From Bacteroidales bacterium (GTDB lineage Bacteria; Bacteroidota; Bacteroidia; Bacteroidales; TTA-H9): DNA of 64,000 bases. Of this stretch, positions 8,506 through 18,292 are shown piece by piece. The notes below the pieces were generated by a model that saw only the letters and a program-made list of their open reading frames with translations, had not been told where the DNA came from and searched no databases. Where the stretch lies: the NCBI GenBank assembly GCA_028689615.1, contig JAQVCV010000003.1, positions 1 to 64,000 on the forward strand. The letters are read 5' to 3'. How positions within the stretch are numbered: position 1 is the first letter of the stretch; each line of letters starts with the position of its first letter. Both the position numbers and the translations under genes were made by a program.

Positions 8506-10161
8506 CTACGACTTGTGCTTCTCCTGATATAAAAACCGTTTGATTTTCTGGGTTGCGGTTTTCTGGAAAGGCTGCAGGTGATTCACAACTGCCTGAATTT
8601 GCGAATTCCGGTTCAATCGGGAATTGACAAAATGGTGCAACTCTTTTCGCAATTGTTCGCAATGCTCTTCCAACCCGTGAATCTCGTCTTTCACCGACTG
8701 ATAAAACGCTTCGATATCTTCGCGGTTAAAGTGAACCAGAGCCACCAGCTTGCCTTGCTGCTCCACCACCAGCGATTCGTTGACAAATTTAAAATTGTTG
8801 ATTACTGTTTCAATATCTTCAGGGTAGATATTCTCACCATTAGCACCAACAATCACGTTCTTTTTGCGCCCTTTAATGCTTAAAAAGCCCTCGCTGTCAA
8901 ACACACCAAGATCGCCTGTTTTGAACCAACCGTCGTCGGTAAGCACCTGCTTGGTAAGAGCTGGTTCCCTGTAATATCCTTTCATCACGTTGGGTCCTTT
9001 TGCCCAGATTTCCCCTTCACCAGTTTGAGAATCGGGTTGATGGATTTTAAGAGTTACCCCCTCAAGAGTGGGCCCGGTGGTTTGAAATTTATGATTTCGC
9101 GGGTTCGATCCGGCAAGCAGGGGAGCAGTTTCGGTGAGACCATAACCAATGGCAATGGGGAAGCGCGCTTCGAGAAGAAAGTTCTCAACGGTAGCGCTTA
9201 GCTTAGCGCCGCCAATGCCGTAAAACTTCAGTGCCCCGCCAAAAATCGCCATCAGTTTTTTACCGGCTAACCGGTTCATCAACCTGCGTGTTGGAGGGAA
9301 AGCATACAACATCCGCGACAAACGATTCTTGTGAAAGGCAGGCTTTATTTTTGAATGGTAGATTTTTTCTATAATTAGCGGAACCGTGAGCATCGCTGTG
9401 GGTCTCACTGCTTTAAGGGCTGGAAGAAGAACAGACGGAGTGGGCGGTTTTGACAAATAATACACCGAGGCACCACTTACAAGGGGAAGCATCAAGCCAA
9501 TTGTATTTTCGTAAGTATGCGACAGTGGCAATACCGACAAAAAGCGATCAAACGAGTTTAACGGTTCTACCGAACGACCTTTGTAGGCAGTAAAACAAAT
9601 GTTCTTATGAGTAAGCATCACCCCTTTCGACTTACCGGTTGTGCCAGAGGTATAAATTATAGCCGCCAGAAGATTTTCATGGATGTTGTATTTGCCGGAA
9701 GGTCGCATACCTGCACGATAAGCTGCGAGCGATTTGGGAGGATGCACAACAGAAAAATCTTCAATCCGCACCTGGTAACGAAGCGATTCGGTTGCAATGG
9801 AAGCAAGTTTCTGTTGAAGACCGGCGGAAACAAAAATAGCGGTCACCCCTGCATGGGTTAAAACATTTTCTATCTCTGAAGGGGTGAAATCGGGAAGGAT
9901 TGGAACCACAACCGCCCCAATGTTGACAATGGCCAAATAGGTTATGCCCCAATTAGGCATGTTGGTGCTAAGAATTGCTACTCTGGTTCCGGGGACAATC
10001 CCCAATTGCTCAAGAAACGCGCTGACCGATAATACAGCATTGTTCAATTGGTTATAAGTAATGGCCTTTTCGCCGGCAAACCCGAGCGATGGCCTTTCTC
10101 CGTGCTTCTTCACCGTCTCGGCTAACAAGCCGGGAAAGGTAAATTCAGTTTTTTGGCTCAT
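8506..10161 (-). CDS. Long-chain fatty acid--CoA ligase (AMP-binding)
   Basis: 551 residues, a normal length for the FadD/acyl-CoA synthetase group of the ANL superfamily, which activates fatty acids with ATP to acyl-AMP and then CoA thioester at the cytoplasmic face of the membrane. Visible motifs are the P-loop YTSGTTGKSKGVMLTH (about 170-185), the YGLTET adenine motif (about 340), and the hinge/C-domain region TGDLGVFDSEGFLSIKGRKK (about 415-435) ending with the GENIYPEDIE stretch that carries A5-A8 features. It is transcribed alone between its own promoter and a strong terminator. Chain-length specificity cannot be read. Confidence 0.92.
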   Translation of the reverse strand: MSQKTEFTFPGLLAETVKKHGERPSLGFAGEKAITYNQLNNAVLSVSAFLEQLGIVPGTRVAILSTNMPNWGITYLAIVNIGAVVVPILPDFTPSEIENVLTHAGVTAIFVSAGLQQKLASIATESLRYQVRIEDFSVVHPPKSLAAYRAGMRPSGKYNIHENLLAAIIYTSGTTGKSKGVMLTHKNICFTAYKGRSVEPLNSFDRFLSVLPLSHTYENTIGLMLPLVSGASVYYLSKPPTPSVLLPALKAVRPTAMLTVPLIIEKIYHSKIKPAFHKNRLSRMLYAFPPTRRLMNRLAGKKLMAIFGGALKFYGIGGAKLSATVENFLLEARFPIAIGYGLTETAPLLAGSNPRNHKFQTTGPTLEGVTLKIHQPDSQTGEGEIWAKGPNVMKGYYREPALTKQVLTDDGWFKTGDLGVFDSEGFLSIKGRKKNVIVGANGENIYPEDIETVINNFKFVNESLVVEQQGKLVALVHFNREDIEAFYQSVKDEIHGLEEHCEQLRKELHHFVNSRLNRNSQIQAVVNHLQPFQKTATQKIKRFLYQEKHKS

Positions 10162-10179
10162 TTACTTGCAATAAGGCCG

Positions 10180-10187
10180 CAAAGCTA
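10180..10187 (-). promoter_or_regulatory. -7 box of the acyl-CoA ligase promoter
   Basis: On the minus strand the box TAGCTTTG lies 18 bases upstream of the ATG and matches TAnnTTTG exactly. A possible TTG lies 22 bases further upstream, slightly long spacing. Confidence 0.5.
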
Positions 10188-10412
10188 CACCATTTGTTTA
10201 GAAAACCATCAAAGTTTTTCATTTCAGGCTCCCATCAATGGCATTTATTGTCACGTAGAAAAAGAAAATCAGAGCACAAGCTATTACAACAGACTCAACA
10301 CCACCTTTCAAAAACAGAGAACAATCACCATATTATCAACACATTAACAAGATTCAATTAATTTTCATCCTTCACCACGTACTTCTTTACAGAGTTTGGT
10401 AAATACCAAACC

Positions 10413-10444
10413 TTTGACTTTTTATAAGATATTTTGTACCTTGC
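10413..10444 (+). promoter_or_regulatory. Promoter for the LruC lipoprotein gene
   Basis: TTTGAC (TTG at 10414-10416), a 20-base spacer and TACCTTGC (10437-10444) fit the Bacteroidota pattern with one mismatch in the -7 box. The ATG follows at 10460. Confidence 0.55.
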
Positions 10445-10459
10445 ACAAAAATTGGCTCT

Positions 10460-12340
10460 ATGAAACATTCAGTCACATTATTTGCATTTCTTATCACACT
10501 GATCCTCCTTGTATCGTGCAGGAAATCGTATGATGGTTATGGTGATGATGGGATCATCATTAACAAAATGACAGATTTGAAGGTCAGCCCCAACTTCAAT
10601 TTCTCGTCGCTTAAAGAGATCACCGTTGATGTTATATTGCCCTACACAGTTGATTACACGCTTATTAAAGGACGTTTGGATTTCTACTATCTGGATGCTG
10701 GTTTCAACGAAGTGATCGTGCAAACCGTCCTCACCGATAACCTGGGACGTTTTTCCGGAAAACTTAAAGTTCCTGGCTTTCTGGAGGGTATCTACGTTAG
10801 GAATCTTTCAGGCGACTACTACATTCCGTTCGACAATTCGCTGAAAGCTACCATGGAAGGAGGAGTAATAAATTTTGGTTCCTATATCGACACCATCCCT
10901 CCGCGCGACTCATTAAGTTTAAAATCTGCACAAACAGCAGCCATCGAAGCACCTATACACAATACCCGAAAACCCAAATTGGCAACAACGAGCAACAACC
11001 TGCTTGAGAATGGCGACTTCACCATCAACGATTTTGGATCTATCAGCGGTTGGGATTCGCCTATGACAGTTGACGGGAGGTGGTACGAAACCAGTTACCT
11101 TGCAAACAAAATCAGCAGAGTGGCACTTGCCGGCGAACACGTTTTAAAAATGGCCCCCTACAACAACCTCAATTATGGCGGTGTGGCTCAATTGATTGAA
11201 GCTAGTGCCGGCGAACTGCTCACGTTCTCAATCGACTCAAAATCAACAAATGGGAATGGTGTAGCGTGGATTTATCTGATCCCGCGCAACTCATGGGGGC
11301 AATCGCTCGATTTTTTTTCGCGATACATTCCACAGGTTTCAACAAATTGGACCACTTACACCATTTCGGCCACGATGCCCGCAGGAACTGTTAGCTGCCA
11401 AGCGCTTATATGGAATGAATTCTACTCAAACCGGACCGTATATTTCGATAAAGCATCGGTAATAGGTCCGGCAGCAGACGACGACAACGATGGGGTAACA
11501 AACGAAGAAGACGAATACCCTAACGACCCCCAAAGGGCCTACAACCTATGGTACCCCGATAATACCCAATTTGGAACCCTCGCTTTCGAGGACAACTGGC
11601 CCCATACAGCCGATTACGACCTGAACGACCTTGTGGTAGGTTACCGGTTTAAACAGGTTCTGAATGCAAACACCTCGCTGGTGGAAGTTTTTGCCGATTT
11701 TTCGATAAAAGCCATTGGAGCTTCTTACCGCAATGCATTCGGGTTCATGATGAATATTCCGGCGTGGAGCATTCAATCGGTAACAGGCAGCTCTCTTACC
11801 ACCGGATTTATCCAGACGGCTGCCAATGGAACCGAGGCAGGACAATCCCAAGCCGTAATTTTTGTTACCGACGACCCTAAAGTTCAGTTGCCTTATCCAG
11901 GCAGCGGTGAGTTTGTCAATACAACCCCGGGATCACCTTATGTAGAGCCAGACACAATGCACCTGCATATTGCATTACAAGTTCCCGTTTCGCTTTCATC
12001 TATTGGATATGCCCCTTACAATCCTTTTATTGTAGTAAACAGGAACAGAGGAAGAGAAATCCATCTGACAGATCAACTTCCCACTGCTTTTGCTGACAAT
12101 TCCTTTTTCGGCACTGTAAACGACAACTCTAACCCGGCAACCGGCCGGTATTACAAAACCAGCGAAAATCTTCCGTGGGCTTTAGACATTCCGGGGCCGT
12201 TTGACTATCCGGCAGAAAACAACGAAATAATTAAAGGATACCTCAAATTTGCCCCCTGGGCCATGAGCTCTGGAGCAGAGTATTCCGATTGGTATCTGCC
12301 CAATATCGCCGGATACCGTGATAACACGTTTATCTATTGA
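10460..12340 (+). CDS. LruC domain-containing lipoprotein
   Basis: 626 residues. The N-terminus is a lipoprotein signal (hydrophobic core then LLVSC, Cys about residue 20), so the mature protein is lipid-anchored. The middle (about 170-330) resembles a carbohydrate-binding-like beta-sandwich (NNLLENGDFTINDFGSISGW to VYFDKASV). A calcium-binding thrombospondin-type-3-like stretch (DDDNDGVTNEEDEYPNDP, about 337-355) leads into the LruC domain, marked by FEDNWPHTADYDLNDLVVGY and running to the end. LruC proteins are secreted Bacteroidota and Leptospira proteins of unknown role. A monocistronic unit: own promoter and terminator. Confidence 0.9.
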   Translation: MKHSVTLFAFLITLILLVSCRKSYDGYGDDGIIINKMTDLKVSPNFNFSSLKEITVDVILPYTVDYTLIKGRLDFYYLDAGFNEVIVQTVLTDNLGRFSGKLKVPGFLEGIYVRNLSGDYYIPFDNSLKATMEGGVINFGSYIDTIPPRDSLSLKSAQTAAIEAPIHNTRKPKLATTSNNLLENGDFTINDFGSISGWDSPMTVDGRWYETSYLANKISRVALAGEHVLKMAPYNNLNYGGVAQLIEASAGELLTFSIDSKSTNGNGVAWIYLIPRNSWGQSLDFFSRYIPQVSTNWTTYTISATMPAGTVSCQALIWNEFYSNRTVYFDKASVIGPAADDDNDGVTNEEDEYPNDPQRAYNLWYPDNTQFGTLAFEDNWPHTADYDLNDLVVGYRFKQVLNANTSLVEVFADFSIKAIGASYRNAFGFMMNIPAWSIQSVTGSSLTTGFIQTAANGTEAGQSQAVIFVTDDPKVQLPYPGSGEFVNTTPGSPYVEPDTMHLHIALQVPVSLSSIGYAPYNPFIVVNRNRGREIHLTDQLPTAFADNSFFGTVNDNSNPATGRYYKTSENLPWALDIPGPFDYPAENNEIIKGYLKFAPWAMSSGAEYSDWYLPNIAGYRDNTFIY

Positions 12341-12376
12341 CACCAGCACTATAAAAAGTGTTGGTAAAACACAGAA

Positions 12377-12427
12377 AATCAGATTCTGGTTAAGCAAACC
12401 AAGTCTTAACCGGAATCTGATTCTTGT
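12377..12427 (+). terminator. Terminator after the LruC lipoprotein gene
   Basis: An 18-bp stem with one mismatch (AATCAGATTCTGGTTAAG at 12377-12394 with 12405-12422), a 10-base loop, then a T-rich run. Confidence 0.75.
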
Positions 12428-12546
12428 TTTGACAGCCCAGAATTTTTACAAGGATTTTACAGACTTACAAATACTGATTTACACACGAGTAACACAAAAC
12501 AAAATCTGTTTCACACTCAGTTATCGCCGATGTACGATAGGCAATT

Positions 12547-13638
12547 CTATTTTTTAAAATAGGGAAAGTACTTCTTCAAATCGTTAACTGGAGCCTCAAT
12601 TATCCGCCACGACAAATGCGACAAAAGAAATGTAAGGGCAAAAAACGCGACAAAAAGCGTGTATTTATTTGATACAGCAAGGCCGATACGCGGAGCCAGA
12701 TAATAATACAAATCGGGGATAAAAAGATGGTAAACATACATACCATACGACACCTTTCCAAAGTAAACCACCCAGGGATGCTGAAGAAACCATGCCGAAA
12801 CCAAACTAAACCGACCAGCTACAGCATAATTGATAACAAGAGCCGACATTACTACAAACAACAATTCATCGATTAACACCTTGTACCAATGCAAATCAAT
12901 AAAAAAATACATCATTAAAAAATAGACAACAACCGAACCATACACCAACCAACCACGTTGAACAACTTGCACAACAGGTTTGGTCTCAGTGTGCAACCAT
13001 GCCAGCAAAGCCCCCAAACCTAAGGCGTACATAGTAGAAACAATCAGATAAGATCCAGCCATCCAATAGTCGGGGAAAGCATAATAAAGGTAAACCCTTG
13101 AAGCTACTGACAATAGTATTGTTGCAACAATCACATGAGGAATTACACGTCGGGGGACAAAAAGCATCAGCCAGGGCCAAAACAAGTAAAACTGCTCCTC
13201 GACAGCCAATGACCAGAAATGGTTAAAACTTCCGATGTACTGATTGGTAATTGACTGGTAAATATTAGATGTATAACTGATAAGCCAAGGGAAATACTCA
13301 TTAGCACCAGGGTAACCAATTGCCAGCAAGAAAAAAATGGTAAGATAATAAATTGGAAAAATACGGAGGAACCTTCTGATGTAAAATTGCTTAATCAGCA
13401 ACATTTTCCCCTTTTCGGCATGATCGTATTTAGTGCGGTTTTCAAGCAGGATACGTGTGATGAGAAAGCCTGACAGCACGAAAAACAGAGTCACACCATG
13501 CACAAACTGTATTTTTGTAAGCAGCGGTGCGGTCCATTGCCATTGCAACCAATGTGCAATCATTACAGTGAAGATGGCAATAAAGCGAATACCATCAAGT
13601 TGTATTTGGTAATCGGCAGAATTTTTGGCAACAGGCAT
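12547..13638 (-). CDS. Acyltransferase 3 family membrane protein (OafA/YrhL-like)
   Basis: 363 residues with about ten hydrophobic segments. The family hallmarks are present: DGIRFIAIFTVMIAHW near the N-terminus with the catalytic-type His, FFVLSGFLITRILL, and SLAVEEQFYLFWPW. Such proteins O-acylate (usually acetylate) surface polysaccharides, lipids or peptidoglycan at the inner membrane. It lacks a C-terminal SGNH domain. The start is 9 bases after the stop of the upstream sirtuin gene, so the two form a small operon; a functional tie between a deacetylase and a transmembrane acyltransferase is suggestive but unproven. Confidence 0.9.
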   Translation of the reverse strand: MPVAKNSADYQIQLDGIRFIAIFTVMIAHWLQWQWTAPLLTKIQFVHGVTLFFVLSGFLITRILLENRTKYDHAEKGKMLLIKQFYIRRFLRIFPIYYLTIFFLLAIGYPGANEYFPWLISYTSNIYQSITNQYIGSFNHFWSLAVEEQFYLFWPWLMLFVPRRVIPHVIVATILLSVASRVYLYYAFPDYWMAGSYLIVSTMYALGLGALLAWLHTETKPVVQVVQRGWLVYGSVVVYFLMMYFFIDLHWYKVLIDELLFVVMSALVINYAVAGRFSLVSAWFLQHPWVVYFGKVSYGMYVYHLFIPDLYYYLAPRIGLAVSNKYTLFVAFFALTFLLSHLSWRIIEAPVNDLKKYFPYFKK

Positions 13639-13647
13639 TTTTGAGTA

Positions 13648-14412
13648 TTATAAAGTTATTGACAACAAACCGGCAATTAATTCAGCAGCCTCACCCGCCT
13701 TCAGAGGCAGATGCACGTGCGCCGTGGTTGAGCTAAATTGGCTCCGTTGGGGGTTAATTTCTATTATTCTGGCTCCGTTTTTGCGAGCCTCGTCAGGAAG
13801 CATCGCGGCGGGATAAACCTCCCCGGTAGTCCCTATCACCAGCATCAAATCACAATTCGAAGCAGCCTCAAATGAAGCCTGATAAGCTTCGGAAGGAATC
13901 CCCTCGCCAAAGAAAACGAAATCAGGTTTCAAAACGCCCCGGCATTCCGGACAAACTGGCAACGGGAGGCTAAGCAATGCAGGTGTAACTTCAAACACCC
14001 TGTCGCATTTCAGGCAACGCAAAGCTGAACTATCGCCATGAAAACAGTAAACCTCACGACTTCCTGCTTTCTGATGCAGACCATCAATATTCTGGGTAAT
14101 CACACACCGTAGTTTTTGCAGCTCCTCCAGCCGAGCAAGAAACCTGTGGGCAGCATTGGGTGTAGCCCCTGTGAAATGGGTGTAGAAAATCTCTTTAATT
14201 ACCGGCCAACACTGCTCAGGATGGTAGCGAAAAAAATCGTATTCCAGTATCTTTGGATCGTATCGGTTCCATATTCCATCTTCGCCTCTGAACGAAGGGA
14301 TACCACTCTCTACCGAGATTCCGGCCCCGGTGAAAGCAACAGCAAAACCGGCATTATCAATCAATCCAGCAACCTCCTCAATCAATGAAATCACTTTTTT
14401 ATCGACGGTCAT
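13648..14412 (-). CDS. Sir2-family NAD-dependent protein deacylase
   Basis: 254 residues from the internal ATG at 14412. The family removes acyl groups from lysines using NAD. The NAD-binding motif GAGISVESGIPSFRGEDGIW, the TQNIDGLHQKAG motif, the presumed catalytic His in VYCFHGD and a four-Cys zinc site (CLKCDR, CPECRG) are all visible. An upstream ATG at 14442 would add ten residues, but a TACCTTCG box (14431-14438, minus strand) sits between the two, so the shorter start is preferred. It lies upstream of the acyltransferase gene in one operon. Confidence 0.93.
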   Translation of the reverse strand: MTVDKKVISLIEEVAGLIDNAGFAVAFTGAGISVESGIPSFRGEDGIWNRYDPKILEYDFFRYHPEQCWPVIKEIFYTHFTGATPNAAHRFLARLEELQKLRCVITQNIDGLHQKAGSREVYCFHGDSSALRCLKCDRVFEVTPALLSLPLPVCPECRGVLKPDFVFFGEGIPSEAYQASFEAASNCDLMLVIGTTGEVYPAAMLPDEARKNGARIIEINPQRSQFSSTTAHVHLPLKAGEAAELIAGLLSITL

Positions 14413-14499
14413 CGCTCCAAAAATTTCCGGCGAAGGTAGCAAATTCCATCGTTACACACATGCGTTCACCCACAGATAGCAGGTTTCAGGGCAAATAGC

Positions 14500-14507
14500 T
14501 ACCTTTG
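14500..14507 (+). promoter_or_regulatory. -7 box of the dipeptidyl peptidase promoter
   Basis: TACCTTTG fits TAnnTTTG exactly and lies 31 bases before the ATG at 14539. No clear TTG at the standard distance. Confidence 0.5.
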
Positions 14508-14538
14508 CCCAAAGCTAAAAATTCACACTTTATACCTT

Positions 14539-16719
14539 ATGAATCAATTTTCACAAAAAATTATGTGCATGACAGTGGCGTTGCTGCTCATGATCCAACT
14601 CACAGCTCAAACTGAAAGGCTTAGCCTTGAAACCATCTTCAAAAGCAGGGTATTCTCAACAAAAGGAGTTTACGGCATCAACTCACTGGCCGATGGGAAA
14701 CACTTCACCCGTCTCGAAAACGACACGCTCAACATCTACTCCTACCAAACAGGCCAAAAGAATGGATGGATGGCGACAGGAAATCAGATGGTAACCAAGA
14801 GCAACGACACCTTGGACCTGTCGGAGTTTTGGCTTAGCCAAAACGAAAAGAAAATCCTGGTTGCTACTGCCACAGAATCCATTTACCGCCATTCGGAACA
14901 ATCGGAATTCTATGTTTGGGACATTGAAACCAAAACACTCAAACAGTTAAGCAACAAAGGGAAGCAGCGTCTGGCCGATTTTTCGCCCGATGGCTCAATG
15001 GTGGCTTTCGTGCGCGACAACAACCTTTTTGTAACCAATCTGACAACAGAAAACGAACTGCAAATCACTGCTGACGGTCTCGACCGCAACATCATCAACG
15101 GCACCTGCGACTGGGTTTATGAAGAGGAATTCAGCTTCACCAAAGCCTTCCACTGGTCGCCCGACGGAACCAAAATTGCTTTCCTCCGCTTCGACGAATC
15201 TAAAGTGAAAGAGTTCTGGCTCACCATGTATGGAGAGCTCTACCCAACCCAACAGAAATACAAATACCCCAAAGCCGGCGAAGACAACAGCATTGTATCA
15301 GTTCATGTGTACGACCTGGCCACCGGTAAAACAACCAGGATGAATGTGGGGGAAAATCCCGACCAATACATCCCACGAATTGCGTGGAGCAACCAACCCG
15401 GAAAACTCGCTATCCAGCGACTTAACAGGCTTCAAAACAAACTTGAATTGCTCCTGGCCGACGCCTCCACCGGCCACTCGGATGTGATTTACACCGATGA
15501 GAATAAAGCCTGGGTTGAAATCACCGACGACCTGATCTTCATCCCTGACACCGATCAATTCGTGATCACCAGCGAGCGCGACGGCTTCAACCACATCTTC
15601 CTGGGAGATACAAAGGGCAACCTAAAACAACTGACCCATGGCAACTGGGATGTAGTAGGCATTAAAGGCTACGACACCAAGCGTCAACTCATATGGTTTG
15701 ATGCCGCCATCAATGGCGCTGTAAACCGTGACGTTTGCAACGTATCTACAAAAGGAAAAATCACCACCGTTACAAACAAAACAGGCTGGAACACAGCCGA
15801 TTTTAGTTCAACATTCGATTATTTCATTCACACATGGAGCGATGCCAATACACCTCCCCAGGTTGCTGTTGCCGATTTCAAAGGGAAAGCCCTCAGAGTG
15901 CTCGAAACCAATTCAGACCTGCATGAAAAAATGAAAAAGTATGGTTTGAGAAAGAGGGAACTGTTCAGTCTGACGACCTCCACCGGTGTTACCCTGAACG
16001 GCTGGATGATAAAACCCGATGGGTTTGATGCCCAAAAGAGGTACCCGGTATTGATGTATGTTTATGGCGGGCCAGGCTCACAAACGGTAAAAAACAGCTG
16101 GGACAGAGGTCAGCTCTGGTATCAATTGATGGCTCAGGAAGGGATTGTTGTGGTTTCGGTTGACAACCGTGGCACCGGCTTCCGTGGCGACGAATTCAAA
16201 AAACTGACCTACAAGCAACTTGGAAAATACGAAACCGAAGACCAGACAGAAGCCGCCCGTTGGCTCATCAAAGAAGGAATAGCAGACCCTCAACGAATCG
16301 GAATCTTTGGCTGGAGCTATGGGGGCTACATGTCGAGCCTCTGCATGACCAAAGGCGCCGACGTGTTTTCAACCGGAATTGCCGTAGCTCCCGTAACCAA
16401 CTGGCGTTATTACGACAACATATACACCGAACGCTTCATGCGTACACCACAGGAAAACCCTTCGGGTTACGACGACAATTCTCCAATAAACCACGTTGAA
16501 AAACTTAAAGGAAACTACCTCTTAATACACGGGACAGCCGACGACAACGTTCACTGTCAAAATGCTTTCGATCTATTCACCGCCTTGGTTGCCGCCAACC
16601 GTAAATTCGATTCAGAATTCTATCCCAACTCCAACCACGGCATTTATACCGGCAAAAACACCACCTTCCACCTCTATTCCAGAATGACCGACTTCTTGTT
16701 TAAACACCTGAAGAACTGA
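14539..16719 (+). CDS. Dipeptidyl peptidase IV-like S9 peptidase
   Basis: 726 residues, the usual size for the S9B family, which removes X-Pro (or X-Ala) dipeptides from peptide N-termini. A signal peptide (about 1-24, ending LTAQ) sends it to the periplasm. The N-terminal beta-propeller (about 60-450) includes the WVYEEEFSF double-Glu motif that binds the substrate N-terminus. The alpha/beta-hydrolase domain holds the triad Ser593 (GWSYGGY), Asp668 (GTADDNVH) and His700 (SNHGIYTG). It fits amino-acid- and peptide-based metabolism. It is transcribed alone. Confidence 0.95.
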   Translation: MNQFSQKIMCMTVALLLMIQLTAQTERLSLETIFKSRVFSTKGVYGINSLADGKHFTRLENDTLNIYSYQTGQKNGWMATGNQMVTKSNDTLDLSEFWLSQNEKKILVATATESIYRHSEQSEFYVWDIETKTLKQLSNKGKQRLADFSPDGSMVAFVRDNNLFVTNLTTENELQITADGLDRNIINGTCDWVYEEEFSFTKAFHWSPDGTKIAFLRFDESKVKEFWLTMYGELYPTQQKYKYPKAGEDNSIVSVHVYDLATGKTTRMNVGENPDQYIPRIAWSNQPGKLAIQRLNRLQNKLELLLADASTGHSDVIYTDENKAWVEITDDLIFIPDTDQFVITSERDGFNHIFLGDTKGNLKQLTHGNWDVVGIKGYDTKRQLIWFDAAINGAVNRDVCNVSTKGKITTVTNKTGWNTADFSSTFDYFIHTWSDANTPPQVAVADFKGKALRVLETNSDLHEKMKKYGLRKRELFSLTTSTGVTLNGWMIKPDGFDAQKRYPVLMYVYGGPGSQTVKNSWDRGQLWYQLMAQEGIVVVSVDNRGTGFRGDEFKKLTYKQLGKYETEDQTEAARWLIKEGIADPQRIGIFGWSYGGYMSSLCMTKGADVFSTGIAVAPVTNWRYYDNIYTERFMRTPQENPSGYDDNSPINHVEKLKGNYLLIHGTADDNVHCQNAFDLFTALVAANRKFDSEFYPNSNHGIYTGKNTTFHLYSRMTDFLFKHLKN

Positions 16720-16749
16720 CCATCCTCAATTGATTTTGCTACAAAACTG

Positions 16750-16778
16750 TTGTTGTTTCGAAGAAACCAATAACTTTG
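16750..16778 (+). promoter_or_regulatory. Promoter for the GH109-like gene
   Basis: TTG (16750-16752), 18 bases, TAACTTTG (16771-16778). The ATG is 25 bases downstream. Confidence 0.6.
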
Positions 16779-16802
16779 TAAAATATTTTAAAAACCACCA
16801 GT

Positions 16803-18191
16803 ATGAAGAACAAATTTTCATCCGTCAGAAGAGCATTTTTCTTGCTTATTGCACTGCTGTTGAGCTATTCATCAATGCAAAACCTAACGGCACAAACGGT
16901 TCAAATGATTGAGTACCCGGTACCATCCCGTGAGCCAGGCCAGACCGACGTGCTGCAACTTGCCTGTGAGCCACTCGACACCGTACGAATAGCCTTTATT
17001 GGCTTGGGCATGCGTGGAAAAGATGCTGTAGAGCGCTACATGCACATCGATGGAGTAAAAGTAACCGCGCTTTGCGATGTTGATTTCTGGAAAGTGGATG
17101 ACTGCCAGAAAATACTTACCAAAAACGGACGTCCCAAAGCAGCCCGTTATACCAATGCCGCCGACTGGAAAGAGGTTTGCCGCCGCGAAGACGTTGATTT
17201 GGTGTATGTTTGCACCCATTGGCAACTTCACACCCCTATAGCTGTTTACGCCATGGAACACGGCAAGCATGTGGCTTTGGAGGTACCGGCAGCTCTCACG
17301 GTTGAAGACTGCTGGAAGCTGGTAAACACTGCCGAGAAAACACGTCGCCACTGCATGATGCTCGAGAATTGCTGTTACGACTTCTTCGAGATGGCCACAC
17401 TCAACATGGCTCAGAAAGGCTTTTTTGGAGAAGTAGTGCATTGCGAAGCCGCCTACATTCACGATTTGCGTTGGCTTCAATTCGACGAAAAAGACGGGTA
17501 CTGGGATATGTGGCGCCTTCGCTACAACACCATTCATACCGGCAACCCCTATCCTACCCATGGCCTGGGACCAGTTTGCCAGATACTGAACATCCACCGT
17601 GGCGACAAAATGGACTATCTGGTTTCGATGTCAACAAACCAGTTTGGAATGTCGGCTTACGCCAAAGAGAAATTTGGAGAAACCCACCCCAACGCCAAAG
17701 TGAACTACAAGCTTGGCGATATGAATACAACACTAATTCATACTGCCAAAGGGAAAACCATCATGCTCCAACACGATGTTACGAGCCCCCGTCCCTACAA
17801 CCGGATACATATGGTAAGTGGCACCAAAGCTTTCGCCCAAAAATACCCGGTAACAGGAATAGCTATGGAACCCAATGCCCACCATTTTGTAGAAAAAAAC
17901 ATCCTCGATTCCCTCCTGACAACCTACGAGCACCCCTTTGCCCGCGAAATCGGACAAAAGGCTAAAGAAGTCGGGGGACATGGAGGCATGGATTTCATTA
18001 TGGATTACCGTTTGATCTATTGCCTGCGAAACGGATTGCCGCTCGACGAAGACGTTTATGATGCCGCTGAATGGTCGTGTATTGTCGAGCTGTCAGAAAA
18101 ATCGGTTCTTAATGGTTCGGTACCTGTGCGAATTCCCGATTTTACACGCGGGGCATGGGATAAACTCAAAGGACTGCAATTCAGCAAATAA
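16803..18191 (+). CDS. Gfo/Idh/MocA oxidoreductase-like, probable GH109 alpha-N-acetylgalactosaminidase
   Basis: 462 residues. A signal peptide (about 1-30, ending LTAQ) leads to a Rossmann domain with GLGMRGKDAVERY (about residues 67-79) and ALCDVD, followed by the EVPAALTVEDCW and MLENCCYDFFE stretches that match the GH109 branch, where bound NAD serves a redox-assisted glycosidase mechanism. The PYPTHGLGPVCQILNIHRGD segment is also typical of that branch. An exported Gfo/Idh/MocA protein fits glycan degradation rather than cytoplasmic sugar oxidation. An ordinary sugar dehydrogenase is the alternative. Confidence 0.85.
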   Translation: MKNKFSSVRRAFFLLIALLLSYSSMQNLTAQTVQMIEYPVPSREPGQTDVLQLACEPLDTVRIAFIGLGMRGKDAVERYMHIDGVKVTALCDVDFWKVDDCQKILTKNGRPKAARYTNAADWKEVCRREDVDLVYVCTHWQLHTPIAVYAMEHGKHVALEVPAALTVEDCWKLVNTAEKTRRHCMMLENCCYDFFEMATLNMAQKGFFGEVVHCEAAYIHDLRWLQFDEKDGYWDMWRLRYNTIHTGNPYPTHGLGPVCQILNIHRGDKMDYLVSMSTNQFGMSAYAKEKFGETHPNAKVNYKLGDMNTTLIHTAKGKTIMLQHDVTSPRPYNRIHMVSGTKAFAQKYPVTGIAMEPNAHHFVEKNILDSLLTTYEHPFAREIGQKAKEVGGHGGMDFIMDYRLIYCLRNGLPLDEDVYDAAEWSCIVELSEKSVLNGSVPVRIPDFTRGAWDKLKGLQFSK

Positions 18192-18210
18192 AAAAAAAAC
18201 ATCAACTTAA

Positions 18211-18240
18211 AGCCAATCCCTTACAGGATTGGCTTTTTTG
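18211..18240 (+). terminator. Terminator after the GH109-like gene
   Basis: AGCCAATCC (18211-18219) pairs with GGATTGGCT (18226-18234) and is followed by TTTTT. Strong rho-independent form. Confidence 0.85.
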
Positions 18241-18292
18241 TTTCAGCAGGTTTTTCGATCTTTGCCATCTGATCACAAACAATTAAAAAAAA

